Assembly: GCA_037951165.1 (NCBI GenBank)
Contig: JBBDHG010000009.1
Location: 6,475,001 to 6,539,000, forward strand
Reading direction: 5' to 3'
Length of the DNA: 64,000 bases
Source of the DNA: Lophius americanus
Taxonomy: Eukaryota; Chordata; Actinopteri; Lophiiformes; Lophiidae
Part shown: in pieces, positions 1 to 10,235 of the stretch
How the letters are laid out: the number at the start of each line of letters is the position of its first letter
Position numbering within the stretch: position 1 is the first letter of the stretch
Position numbers and translations under genes: made by a program
Notes under the pieces: generated by a model
The model's database searches: none
Told to the model about the DNA's origin: nothing
The model's input: only the letters and a program-made list of their open reading frames with translations

Positions 1-205
1 TTCACCATTCTGGATCCTCAGTCTGTCTCCACATCTACCTTGGAGATCGTTTTGAGGATTCTGCCCTGCTGCTGCCACACTGTGACCAGCTGTCTGCTCT
101 GCTCCTGCGCTCCTTAATTTTTGCACCTTTTTTTCCGCATTAAACAGTCCTTGTTAATATTTACTCTGTCTCCGTGTGTTTGACGTCTGCCATTTTGGGT
201 TTAAG
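1..205 (+). repeat. probable retroelement 3' end / LTR-like fragment
   Basis: The sequence has a short run to TTTCCGCATTAAACAG, then TTTACTCTGTCTCCGTGTG and GTCTGCCATTTTGGG. This resembles the polyadenylation/R-region ends of common fish LTR retrotransposons. No second LTR or primer-binding site is visible, so assignment is weak. Confidence 0.3.
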
Positions 206-2043
206 AAAAAATTGGTTAATTTGTTTTAGAGTTTAGTGTGTTTTTGTGATGAAATGTTCCTGGTGTTGATGTAGAGTACATTCCAAGCAAAAAAAAGAAG
301 AAAAAAAAGAAAAGTGGGGCATTTCAGAAAGTGGGTTGGTTAACATATCTTGGTGCTGTTGTACACACATTAGTAGTCACAAAGTGCCGATATGGATATA
401 TTGTGTGTGTGTGTATTTGTGTGGGTGTGTCAGTCCATTTTGAATCTACCTTTGGGATCACAAATTACTGCAGCAATGGATGAGAAGATGGAACCACAGC
501 CGTTCATCACAACAACCTAAACAAACACACACACCCAACAGTTTATGAAATAATCTATTTGGTGCACAGTGGGAGTCCTGGTGAACGTGCTACAAATTCC
601 TCCACCTACTAAAACCACCTTTAATTATATCCCAGAAGAGTCTGGGATATTATGGAATCGAGGAAGAACTGAATGATTTTAAGAAAGGTCGGTTGATTTT
701 TCTAACAAAAGGGGTAGCTTAATCTCTAAAATGGTTCAAATTCGGAACACATGAATTGAGGAGATTTATCTTGCAAATGACATATTTGACTCCAGTAGTT
801 CAAATTTTACTTTATGGGGGAACCCTTTTTAAAAAAAGAAAAAACACTGTATTCCTACACATAATAAAAATTGCCTGGGTCATTTTCTAATTTTATACTC
901 ACATAAATCAAAGTGCAAGGAAGCACTGGAAGGATTTTGGGAAATGTCACTTGATAAAGCCCACAGGAGAGGAGAGGGCTTTATCTCTGAAAGTTTTTGG
1001 GCCATAATTTCGCACCCATCGGTGCATGTGAATGAAGAAACAAGCCGACATACATAATGTTTTACTTAACATCAAACTTTACTCGAATAGTTCATATTTT
1101 ACATACCAGGGGGAGCTTTTACGAAACACTGTTTTTCAGACATTATTTTCTAACCATGGGTTTGATGTAGTCCAAATTGAAGCATACAAATTGACTCGAG
1201 GGGATCTATCTTGTCGATATCTAGAGTGAACTTTTTATTCGGAAAAACACCGTTTTCCGGATAAAATCAAAAAAGTATGTGAAATGGTTAATTTTCAAAT
1301 TTTATACCTACATATCCCTTTGTGCGAGTATGAACTAAATCGATTTAGGAAAGGTCAGTGGTTTTGGACGTCAAACGTTTTCTGCCAGGAGTTTATTATA
1401 TGTTTATCCGATTTTTTGAATTGGACTCGCAGAGATCTGTATTTTGAATATATATATATCTATATACACATTTACACATTTCTATTTTTCAAGTTCATAT
1501 GTTACTTGCTAGGGGGAGCTTGCACCGCTTTCTTTACATAACATCACAATTAAATTGAGTGTACAACGCATGGTATTGGTAACTTTTCAGGGATATAACC
1601 TTGCTGCATACGACATACGCCTAATTATATCTGCAAATGAAGTTAATTACAATATAACGAAGGATTAGCGATGGTCGTGGCCATGAAGATTCCATAATAT
1701 CCCCCAACTTTTTGGGCATATAATAATTAATTGATAGATAGAATCCAAAACATCTTCGGCAAAAGTTGTATTAAACCATTCAAAGGGGTAGGATATAGAT
1801 TATTTGCAAAACATACAGTAGATATGTTATTGGAAGGATAACTTTATAACACAAATGAAAATGTAAGAAAATTTACAAAGTACAAATTATTGACTTGAAA
1901 CAGTATCAAGCTTCACAATTTAAATTTGTAATTTTGTCTTGAGCAGATTTCACATTGACCTACTCAGCAATCAATTTCATATAATTATTACATTCAGCTA
2001 AATCTAACTAGCTTATATATAAACTGCAATAACATTCACTCAC
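206..2043. other. accs intronic/flanking DNA with degenerate repeated modules
   Basis: No exon recognised. Contains a module repeated imperfectly (GTTCATATTTTAC..AGGGGGAGC at about 797, 1091 and 1493) and a second (AATTTTATAC.TACATA near 885 and 1299). The two ORFs at 1032-1229 and 1284-1541 fall in these repeats and show no coding character. Confidence 0.4.
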
Positions 2044-2113
2044 ATGTTCAGCTTTCAGTGGATTTGGAGAGCAGCAGTAGTGAGTCAGGAACTTTGCAAC
2101 CTCCTCTCTCAAG
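2044..2113 (-). CDS. accs: accs coding exon 5
   Basis: 70 nt that complete the split Phe codon and encode LREEVAKFLTHYCCSPNPLK then AEH, matching vertebrate ACCS (LREEVAxFLxxYC). Acceptor TTTCTTTCTTTCAG (2115/2114); donor CAT|GTGAGT (2043/2042), phase 0. The next ACCS exon, with the conserved VxLNG segment, was not found between here and base 1, so the gene continues outside the window. Confidence 0.92.
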
Positions 2114-5100
2114 CTGAAAGAAAGAAACATAGAAGAGGTTAACTTGAAAATTATTGATAGAATAACAGTTAAGCGTGTGCCATAAGCCGCATGATTGCTA
2201 TTCAAAATGTGATAATAATAATAATACATTTAATTTATAATGCACTTTACATTTGGATTAAATCTCAAAGTGCTACAAAGTAAAAGCAGATATAAGCATC
2301 AATAAAAAAATAATAATAATAATTATATAAAAGCCTGACCAAAAAGCAGCAATGTTAATTAAGGTTATAGGTTCTGCTAAAAAGAAAAAGTTTTAAGTCC
2401 TTTTTTAATTGTGTCAGTCGTCTGTGGACGACTGACACAGACGAGGGGCCTCAGAACAGAAGGCCCGATCACCCATAGTGCTGAGCTTAGTCCGGGGAAG
2501 GAGGAAGCGGTATGAGTGGGTAGAACGGAGGGATCGTGTCGAGGTCAGTGGGGTGAGTAGTTCTTTCAGGTAGGGGGGTGCGTTACCATGGATGCACTGG
2601 TGAGTGAAGAGAGAGATCTTATAATCAATCCTGGTGGAGATGGGAAGCCAATGAAGGGAATGAAGAACGGGGGTGATGTGTTCGTGTTTACGAACTCTCA
2701 TCAGGATCCTTGCAGCACTGTTTTGAACATACTGAAGTCTTTGAAGCCTTTATCAGGGATCCCGGTGAGAAGTGCGTTACAGTAATCCAGTCGGGAGGAG
2801 ACAAACGCGTGGAACAGCTTTTCAGCATCACTCAAGGTGAGTGAAGAACGGAGTTTGGAAATATTTCTGAGATGGAGAAAGGAGATCTTGCAGATGTGTT
2901 TGATGTGGGATTCAAAAGTGAGTTGAGGGTGAAATCTTACACCGAGATTGGTGACTGATGAAGAGAGGGGAATGTCGTGACCAGAGAAGGTAATGCTGGT
3001 TATGGAGTAAGACTGGGTCTGAAAATGTAGATTAAAGTCCACTTACAACATGTGTCCCTTCCAGTCTTCGTACTCAAGCAAAGATCGGTCAATATGTAAC
3101 ATGTCAGGCCTGGTCAACTGTAGACGACAGGAAAATGACAAAGAATTAGATGTGGAGGCAAAATAATTTTGAATAATATTATAAGGCAAACTTTGCAGTA
3201 AATTTCTCTCTGCATCATTATATCAGAAGTGCTGTCACCTAATGTGATTGCATTAATCTTACTCGTTTATGAAGAAGATCGAAACACAGTTTGTTCTCAC
3301 TGGTACCTAAGTTGATCATACCCTATGGAAAAGTAAAAAAGAAGGACCTTGTGATTATAATCATGCTGTCAGAGAGCCGAATATTTACTGTGTGACACAG
3401 ACTCACCTCTGGGTTATCTGTACGGTGGTATTTGTCTTTCATATACTGGGCATAGCCATCGTGGAGAAGGCCTTGTCTCTGTAAGATGCTGTTGCCACGG
3501 ATGGACAGGTACACGCTGAGGCCAGAGCTCTCTGCCACTCTCTGTGTTGCCAAAACATTCTGAGACATTTTGCAGGCCTTGACAGCTGTGTGCAGCGTTG
3601 ACACTGATGTCCCCTGGGTGGAAACGGCCTGAGCTTTGAGAGGTTCTGATGGCTGCTGAGATAAAGATGATGAGAAAAAGGGGTTGGCTGAGGACGTCCA
3701 TAGATGGGCAAGGGGTGAGAAGGAGGAGTCAGTAGGTGTTTTCACAGCGGCTGGAGCACCCTGTCTGACAGCAACCATTGCCCCTGTGAGCATACTGAAG
3801 AGGCGAAGTTCATGTTGGCGCTCCTGTTCTGCCCTCCTCTCCTCACGGTGTTCCCTCTGCTCCTCGGCCTGCCACTCTTTCTCAAGCCTCGCCTCCTCCA
3901 TGGAGAGGAGGCGCTCCTCTGCTGACTGCTGCCAGCTCAGTAAGCTGGACAGAACTTTATCCAGATGCCCCTGACTGCAGCATCTCACACCCCTGCGGTC
4001 CCATGAGGTTTTACCACCCTTGTATTGCTTTCTCTTTCTCAGATGGTTGAGGGGATGGGAAGCCTCCTTCCTAGGTTCAGATGTGTCCTGTGGCACAGGA
4101 CCATCAATATCCAGGGTGGAAGCTGTGACAGAACCAGCAATATTCAGGTCACTAAAACATTGGGAATTTAAAAATAATTATTAATTTTAAACTTACTATC
4201 TAACCTTGCACTGATCAGCCACAACAATAAAACCATCCGGCTAATATTATAAGTCCCTATTTTTTCCACCGGAACTGTCGTTTTCAGGTGTTCTGACACT
4301 TTCCTCTCAGACAGGCAAACACAGGCTAACCTTGACTCCTCAAACAAATCAATGAGCCTTCAGCTCCCATTAGGCTTCCACAAGTTCACCAGTCATCCGT
4401 CCCTTAACCGTTTTCGTAGCATCTAACTAATACAAACCTTTAGTGCTGGAAATCTTTTGTCTCAGCTTTCAAAACATCAAAAGTTGGCCCTTGTTAAAGT
4501 CAATCGGATCCCTTACATTTGCCCATGTTTACTGTTACTAACAATACAAACTGTTCACTTGCTCTCTAATTTATCCCAGCCACTGATATGTGACACTTTA
4601 ATGAGATAAGGAATAGAATTCTGACTTCACCCGTCAGTGGTTAGAATTTCATGGCTGATAAGTGTATCTTATAATGATGAGAGTATTGGGATTGACAACC
4701 TGACGGTGAGATTCTTGCATTTGTGGAACTCTCTCCTCGACCTAATGTGTCATCTTGCCCCAGCAAAGACTGTCCATCAGTTTCCTGGTCATCTCCAGAA
4801 TCATAATACATCTCGGGGGGCACAGCATCTGAGTTAAGCATGCTCTCTCCAACATCTTCACATTTAATGTCCAATGAATCTCCAGTATGTGGAGGATGAC
4901 CAAACAGAAATCCACCTGATGAAACAGGACCAAAGGAACCTGGTGGTAACTCATGCACGTACTGGTCTGGCCCACATGGGTTCTGCAGAACCTGCTGAGC
5001 TATGACAGCCCCTCCCTGTGAGGAGTAGGTGATAGCCGGCCGATTGGCCAACACCCTGTCCATCACATCATAGAACTTCCAAGTCCTCATTTTGTGGTTA

Positions 5101-5339
5101 TCCTTAATGCGACGGTACTCCAGCTTCATCTTTTTGATCTTCTCCCTGCACTGATCGCCAGTGCGATAGATGCCCCTCTCACGCAGAATGTGAGCTATGC
5201 GGTCAAACACGCGCTGGTTGCGCAAGGAGCTCTCCAGCTCAATCTGAACTGATTCGCCGGACCACAGCTGGAGCAGCTCCACGATCTCCGGGTCGGTCCA
5301 GTTGCTGCCGCGCTCATGCCTTCTGCCGCGGAAATCCAT
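2044..5339 (-). CDS. accs: ACCS-like protein with N-terminal Myb/SANT domain (gene span, 3' end off window)
   Basis: Five minus-strand exons join in phase: 5339-4700, 4122-3407, 3322-3263, 3117-3047, 2113-2044 (1557 nt, 519 codons, open at the 3' end). Residues 12-101 form a Myb/SANT-like (trihelix) domain. About residues 282-322 are a Glu/Arg-rich likely coiled coil. From about residue 415 the protein matches the N-terminus of vertebrate ACCS (GYAQYMKDKYH, INLGTSENKLCFDLL, LREEVAKFL). ACCS has the fold-type-I PLP aminotransferase fold; as I recall, ACC synthase activity was not found for the human homologue, so its reaction is unsettled. The PLP-lysine part lies beyond the window edge. The start ATG at 5339 follows a possible acceptor (TTACAG at 5346-5341). 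The open frame extends upstream only to a GTG. Identification as ACCS is firm; the role of the SANT part is unknown. Confidence 0.9.
2211..3022 (-). mobile_element. L2/Maui-like LINE, 5'-truncated copy 1 in accs intron 4
   Basis: Minus-strand remnant of the RT C-terminus (ITSITFSGHDIPLSSSVTNL, then SRLDYCNALLTGIPDK; HEHITPVLHSLHWLPISTRI). It ends with the family tail CACTTTGAGATTT..TTATAAATT and (TTA)n at about 2212-2230. It starts where homology to the copy at 26.5-27.7 kb begins (GACTGGGTCTGA). Frames are broken. Sense with respect to accs. Confidence 0.85.
3047..3117 (-). CDS. accs: accs coding exon 4
   Basis: 71 nt encoding LTRPDMLHIDRSLLEYEDWK then GHM, plus two bases of a Phe codon. 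It matches the ACCS segment ending in YxDWxGHxF. Acceptor TCCTGTCGTCTACAG; donor ATGTT|GTAAGT at 3046. Read without splicing, the donor itself supplies an apparent TAA stop (3045-3043); the downstream exon shows that this is intron. An L2 retrotransposon starts about 25 nt beyond the donor. Confidence 0.92.
3263..3322 (-). CDS. accs: accs coding exon 3
   Basis: A 60-nt phase-0 exon encoding GMINLGTSENKLCFDLLHKR, the highly conserved ACCS segment near the N-terminus of the aminotransferase-like domain. Acceptor TTTTCCATAG (3324/3323) with a good pyrimidine tract; donor CGA|GTAAGA. The 84-nt intron before it is very short, as is common in teleosts. Confidence 0.93.
3407..4122 (-). CDS. accs: accs coding exon 2: charged linker and start of ACCS homology
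   Basis: Residues 214-452. Acceptor TTCTGTCACAG|CT and donor CCAGAG|GTGAGT (3407/3406). The exon carries a basic stretch (LRKRKQYKGGK), a strongly charged helix (about residues 282-322) and a Ser/Thr-rich linker. It ends with about 38 residues homologous to vertebrate ACCS (IRGNSILQRQGLLHDGYAQY, then KDKYHRTDNPE). Because linker and ACCS homology sit in one uninterrupted exon, the fusion does not rest on a splice guess at that point. An alternative acceptor 18 bases further upstream (TTTTAG|TGACC) gives the wrong phase with the chosen donor. Confidence 0.88.
4207..4666 (+). mobile_element. non-autonomous TIR DNA transposon (Tc1/mariner-like) in accs intron 1
   Basis: Imperfect terminal inverted repeats of about 29 bp (CACTGATCAGCCACAACA at left; complement of TTTCATGGCTGATAAGTG at right) bound a 460-bp AT-rich element with no ORF. 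The ends and internal text (ATCAATGAGCCTTCAGCTCC; GGCCCTTGTTAAAGTC) match a widespread fish repeat that I recognise by sequence. It takes up about 80% of intron 1. Confidence 0.7.
4700..5339 (-). CDS. accs: accs coding exon 1: Myb/SANT-like DNA-binding domain
   Basis: Encodes residues 1-213 plus one base. The domain runs from SNWTDPEIVELLQLW (about 12-26) to KMRTWKFYDVMDRVLANRP (about 83-101), with the spaced tryptophans and CREKIKKMKLEYRRIKDN helix typical of Myb_DNA-bind_4/trihelix proteins. Then comes a Gly/Pro and Asp/Glu-rich linker. I place the donor at CAG|GTTGTC (4700/4699), because it gives the right phase to join the next exon. The frame runs on into intron 1 for only about 20 codons. 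A 5' non-coding exon further right is likely but not located. Confidence 0.86.
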
Positions 5340-5399
5340 CCTGTAACAGGACTTGTCCTGGCTCACAGGATGAGGCACAATGTGAGAAATGTTAGAAGC

Positions 5400-6310
5400 C
5401 TTCCTCCGCCATCCTAATCTTGAATGGAGGGCTTAGATTTAACGAATGGATCCATCACTTTTGTTGTTGATGTAAACAATAAATATGTGGAAGCTATCCC
5501 CCTTGTTGTGTTCTCTCACCGTTAATTAAAAGTGTAGCTCTTCGGAAACAGTAGATCGACACATGTACGACTTGTTTATGATGGCAAAGCTTTGTCCGGC
5601 CTGTGCTATAACATATAAATCATGTAAATGTAACAGAATCCGGTGAAACGGTGTGCAGACCGACAGAGAGATATTTACATCCGGGTTGACGGCACATGCG
5701 TGCTGCCCCTATTCCGGGATAACTTTGGCCCGAGATAACAGAGGGCTGCTCAAAACGAGCTTGGTCTTACATACACCAGCTTCGACGTGGTAGACTGACT
5801 CGTGACAGCCCAAATCGAACTAACTTTGTGTGTTGGCCCCCTCTACCGGACGGTTTACCTTCCTACCCATCTGCGTAGCTTCAATAAATCTCCAACAGGT
5901 GGCGGTAGCACACAGCTGTAAAATCAGACAATAAAATGATGAGGATGCTTGTTTTGTTGAACAGCCTACCCCAATATTCATTTGCTACGATCAAATGAGC
6001 ATCCTAATGCTTAGAAATAACAGAAACAACGAAAATTAAAAAGTAAAACATGCTTACTGCCACCGAAGTAATACGCTTTACTTTAATACAACATGGATTT
6101 TAAGCTCATACTTATCAATTAATGTATTTATTTTACATGTAACCACGTATAACAAGTGACAAAACCTGACTTTACGTACGATTACTAGCTTTTCTGGGTA
6201 CAAAGAAAGAGAGCGCTCCGCCCTTTTACCAACAGGGATTCTACGAATCACGCACACCTGACAGTCCGGTCGGCTCAAATTGTGACGTATTTCCCGGAGA
6301 AAAGGGTTTG
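5400..6310. promoter_or_regulatory. candidate divergent promoter between accs and furin
   Basis: Lies between the 5' ends of two divergent genes. CpG dinucleotides are much denser here (especially 5640-5880 and 6175-6300) than in the flanking AT-rich DNA. CTCCGCCCTTT near 6215 resembles a GC box and TGACGTA near 6283 a CRE-like site. No clear TATA box seen. Inference from position and composition only. Confidence 0.5.
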
Positions 6311-6639
6311 TGACAGTTTGTAGTCATCACCCATCCACTCATGAACCGTTAGAGCAAATCGTGATTGTGGCTTTTCTATATATTCGTGTGTTTAATTTTG
6401 GTTTGTCAAATGGTGTCGCCATATACGTTCTCGAGCCAACAAACAAGTCACGTGCGAGGAGTGAAAGCGTTCAACTAAACGTTCTACGTTCGACGCTTGA
6501 AGTTAAGTGTCATATTATAGAAAAACTGATAATGGTCGGATGGGATTATTGGACAAATCTTTCGCAGTTGGTCGCGTACGTGCGGACAGCATTATTGTTA
6601 ATAGCGGCTTTGGGTTTAATGTAAAGTTATAAGTCAAAC

Positions 6640-6971
6640 CGGAGGAGAAGAGGGATGGAGAAGGAGGAGATGAAGAAGCGTCATGTCGCCTCGCTTCTTG
6701 CTGGGATCTTGTTTGTGTACGTAAGATGTGCTGGAGAGGAGCGGTGGCAGTGTGGGTGTGAACAATGCTAACATCAGTGTGAAGTCTCCACTAGAGCAGC
6801 CGCCGCCAGCACTCAGCAGCCCTCCCAGTGAAGTGGATAACCTCATTGTCTGAAAATCAAGGCTTCCATCAGCCCCTATAGGTGGACCTCTGGTGCCGAA
6901 AGAGTCATGACTTAGCCCGACAGGTGACCACCATCGGTCTGCATCGCCTGCTCTCTCAACTTCATTTTTCG
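6640..6971 (+). other. possible furin 5' non-coding exon
   Basis: Purine-rich then GC-richer sequence ending TTTTTCG|GTAAGTAATG, a near-consensus donor at 6972. It lies on the furin strand just right of the CpG-rich divergent region and has no long ORF, as expected for a leader exon. The left boundary is arbitrary. It is not certain that it splices to 18042/18132. Confidence 0.35.
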
Positions 6972-9835
6972 GTAAGTAATGATTGTGAACAGCTATACCC
7001 TTCGTGTGTTTTTTGCTTACATATTCTCTGCCTTACCTTTTCCGAAGCCTTAATTTGTTGTACCCTTCAGCAAAGACTTCTATCTGCGCAATGTGGGAAT
7101 TGCTTTAATGCATTTCAAGTAATTCTGCTTCTAAAACAAGACATAGATTCTTAAAGTCATTACAAAACAGTGGTGTCACAGATGTCAAAAACCATTTAAA
7201 TTATTTTAAAATGATCCCAATACAGTATTATCCTTTATTTATAAGACGTGAACTGCAACTTTTCAGGTTGTTTTTGTTTCAACATGTAACTCTCGATTGA
7301 TATAACAATTCTAATGTGTTAATAACGTCATGCATTACAATTGGCCAGTTCTGACAACATAGTTTGCACAATTTTATATACTTAAACTTTATTGTATTGA
7401 TACTGCTCTTTCTTTATGTTGGAAAACCTTTTCTATCACTTTTTAATTTTTGTACATATTGTGTAATTGCAAATAGAAAAGGGAAACCTGCTCTCCTAAG
7501 ATAAATATTAATTTTCTTGAGGAAATGAAAAGAAAAAAAACAGCCAGATGCAACATTACAAATCCCTGACAAGGGCGCAACATCTCTTAAATAATAATGG
7601 TTCACATGGTATTATTTCCTCCTTAATTAACATTTTAGGAAGAAGGAGGTCAAAGCTCTTCCGAAGACCCTGGAACACACTGTTCGCCTAAACGCTAGCC
7701 CAGGAAATTGCGCTTTTTGTCTCAGAAAATGTGTGCCAAGTTTGAATCAACTAACTAAAAAATATTAAGTGATCTTATTCATTTTGTCTTGTCCTCATTG
7801 CAGTTGTTATGTTATACCCCTAGAGAAACTCCCAATGGGAGCTCAACACAAGACGAAGTCAAGGTCACCAGCTTTTGAGGCAAACATCAATGACCATCCT
7901 ATAAAACATAATATTATGTTTCTGTCTTTGTGAAGGTTAACCCTTGCCAGTGAATAGATAAGATCGGTTAACAGGGTTGGTCAACTTGTGTCAAGTTTAT
8001 TATCCCCGCCACAAACAAATGGAGCAGGAATGGGTTCCTTCTGTCCATCTGGCAGTCATAATTTGTTTCTGAAGCATAACTGGATTTCCTGGAAAAAGCA
8101 ACCGCACACCGAATGGGGGACCTTTGCTATTTTTTTTTTGTTTTGTTTTTTTTACATTTTTTATGGCTGCCAGTTCTCAGATATTGCTCTTTCTTCTAAC
8201 TGGTTTTGTTTCCAGGGCATGACTCCTAACTCGTTTTCAATGCATCTGAATCGGATGCTCAGGTTCAAGACTTGCCTTTAAACATTTTCTAAAATTAATA
8301 AAAATAATATCACATGCAGATATGTTTGAGTTAAACTCTAAATTAGCATATACCCATTAAATTAAAAAAAAGGTGACTCTGAGTATTGAGCTAATGTTGT
8401 TGGCACTAAAGTCAACCGCTGTATTAACTAAGCGGGCTTATATGACACAGACACCCCGCATAAATATAGACTGCCCCTTAATACTTTGCCATAAGAAATA
8501 TTCTGATTTCAGTTAGCTAGCTAAGATATCTGTATGATTTCCTTATAATTAAATAATGTATTTTATTATAATTATAATTATTTAAATAATAATTTTATTA
8601 TTTAAATTCAATTAAACTTAATTAAAGATTTCCTATTATATCCAATTGACAAGAACCGTAATTAACAGGGGAAACTTAAACAATTTTTTTTTACTCTCAT
8701 TCTTCAATTAATTGGGTATTTCATCCTTGTTGTCTCTGGGAAAGTTGGGTACACTTTTAGCTTCAACTTGGCTTATTTATCAACACTAACAAGTTTAATA
8801 ATGCTCGTTTTTCAGTTGACAGTAAACACGTTTGATAGGAAGCATAACGCGGGTTTATAGTAAAGGAGAAAGACGTAAGAAGATAAACTTATCAAGATTA
8901 TATATAATCTTTAAGGGCAGATATAATGAGAGGAAGTATGAAACAGGGAACAATGCCATGATTCAGAAAGCTTTTAGAAATTGAGTTTGATGGCTCAATG
9001 AGACATTGCTTACAGCATTGATTTGATCTCCTGAATATATCGCTGCTGTCGTAGATATCGTTTTATTAGGCTTTTTCATCTCCATTGCTCAAAGCAGTGG
9101 GAGCTGAGATGAATCAAATTTTAGTGGTCCCCAATGTTGCATTCTCTTGACAGTGTGAGTCAGATGGTTGGTGTACAATTCGATTGTAGCTTTGAAAGAG
9201 CATATGTCTTTTCAGAACCTCTGGTTTCCAATTCCACTGTAACAGGAGAAAATTTCACTCTCAGGAGAGAGTGCATGGCTGTCAATTGTACTTAAAAATT
9301 TCTGGAGTTTCCTCCTGTGACTTTGCCTTTCTCCGAGAGGACAACAGAGTGCATATTTTTTGTTGCTGTGGCTGGCAGGCAACCTATATGAAACTGGGAG
9401 TAACACATATAGTCATACAAAGCTTCATGTGCTTGTCATTTGCAATTGAAATCATCATGTATTATTCTATAATGTTATGTTCACCCTTGGGTGATAATAA
9501 TGTAGAGAAATTTAACTGAAAGAATATGCTGTTTTTCGAACACATCACAATTTTACTGTCAAGCATTTTCATGTTTAAAACTGTAGGCGTTTGCTGCTGT
9601 TCATTAAGTACTTTCTCTGGTGCAGCAGGGGTCAATTGATTTTCACTGTAAATTTTTTTAAATCTTATTTTACAAAATTTTAAACTGTAGTGGAAACAAT
9701 GCCCAACCAGGTAGTCATCACTTCATAAACAAAAACTATTAAAGTACTCTTGAGGGCTAAACATATACACAATGATTAGGAAGTTTTGTCTGGAAAACAG
9801 TGCTTTTGTCATAAAGCCCCCACTAGTGAGTAATA

Positions 9836-9873
9836 AATAATAATAATAATAATACATTTAATTTATAATGCTT
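9836..9873 (-). repeat. L2 3' tail fragment with (AAT)n
   Basis: (AAT)n followed by ACATTTAATTTATAATGC, identical to the ends of the larger L2 copies. Only the last tens of bases are present: an extreme 5' truncation. Confidence 0.7.
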
Positions 9874-10034
9874 TTAAAGTAAAACACAATGTTTAAAAAG
9901 TAGATTTCTTCAGGTTGATTCATATGCACCCAACTTAAACTAAATTGGACCACCAGTACCAAGTAAACTTTTTTTTTTTTTCACCATTGTTTGGGAGGGT
10001 GAAAAAGGCGTGTTAGGTGAATAGGTGAACAACA

Positions 10035-10112
10035 CTATGGGGTATCATTAGACTGAAAAAGTGCTATGTAAATTCAAAGTCATTATCATCATCATCATCA
10101 TCATCATCATAA
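10035..10112 (+). repeat. retroposon 3' tail with (ATC)n
   Basis: AAAAAGTGCTATGTAAATTC followed by about ten ATC units (10082-10110). The GTGCTATxTAAAT motif plus a short-unit tail is the usual 3' end of fish LINE/SINE copies. Confidence 0.5.
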
Positions 10113-10235
10113 AAGATCGTTAATCGTGGACATGGAGTAGTTTAAAGAGTATAAGAACAGTAAAAGAACAAATATGTAAATGATTGATCAATCAGTCAGT
10201 CAGAGAATAACTAAATTAATAAACCGAGGAACTTT

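Larger units (their letters stand above)
6972..10235. other. furin leader intron or intergenic DNA, no gene seen
   Basis: AT-rich, with poly-T near 8131-8150 and AT palindromic sequence at 8550-8640. Short ORFs only. A bare L2 tail sits at about 9836-9873. No splice-bounded coding segment recognised. Confidence 0.5.

Noticed and set aside
2588..2785. Plus-strand ORF over the L2 copy (and the matching one at 26867-27055)
   Set aside because: Antisense shadow of the L2 reverse transcriptase frame.
3043..3045. TAA as the stop codon of the accs-like gene
   Set aside because: It is formed by the GTAAGT donor of exon 4; the next ACCS segment (LREEVAKFL) is found in phase at 2113-2044.
5340..5378. 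Longer accs N-terminus from 5378
   Set aside because: The initiating codon there is GTG, and the extension ends in a plausible acceptor (TTACAG) just before ATG at 5339.
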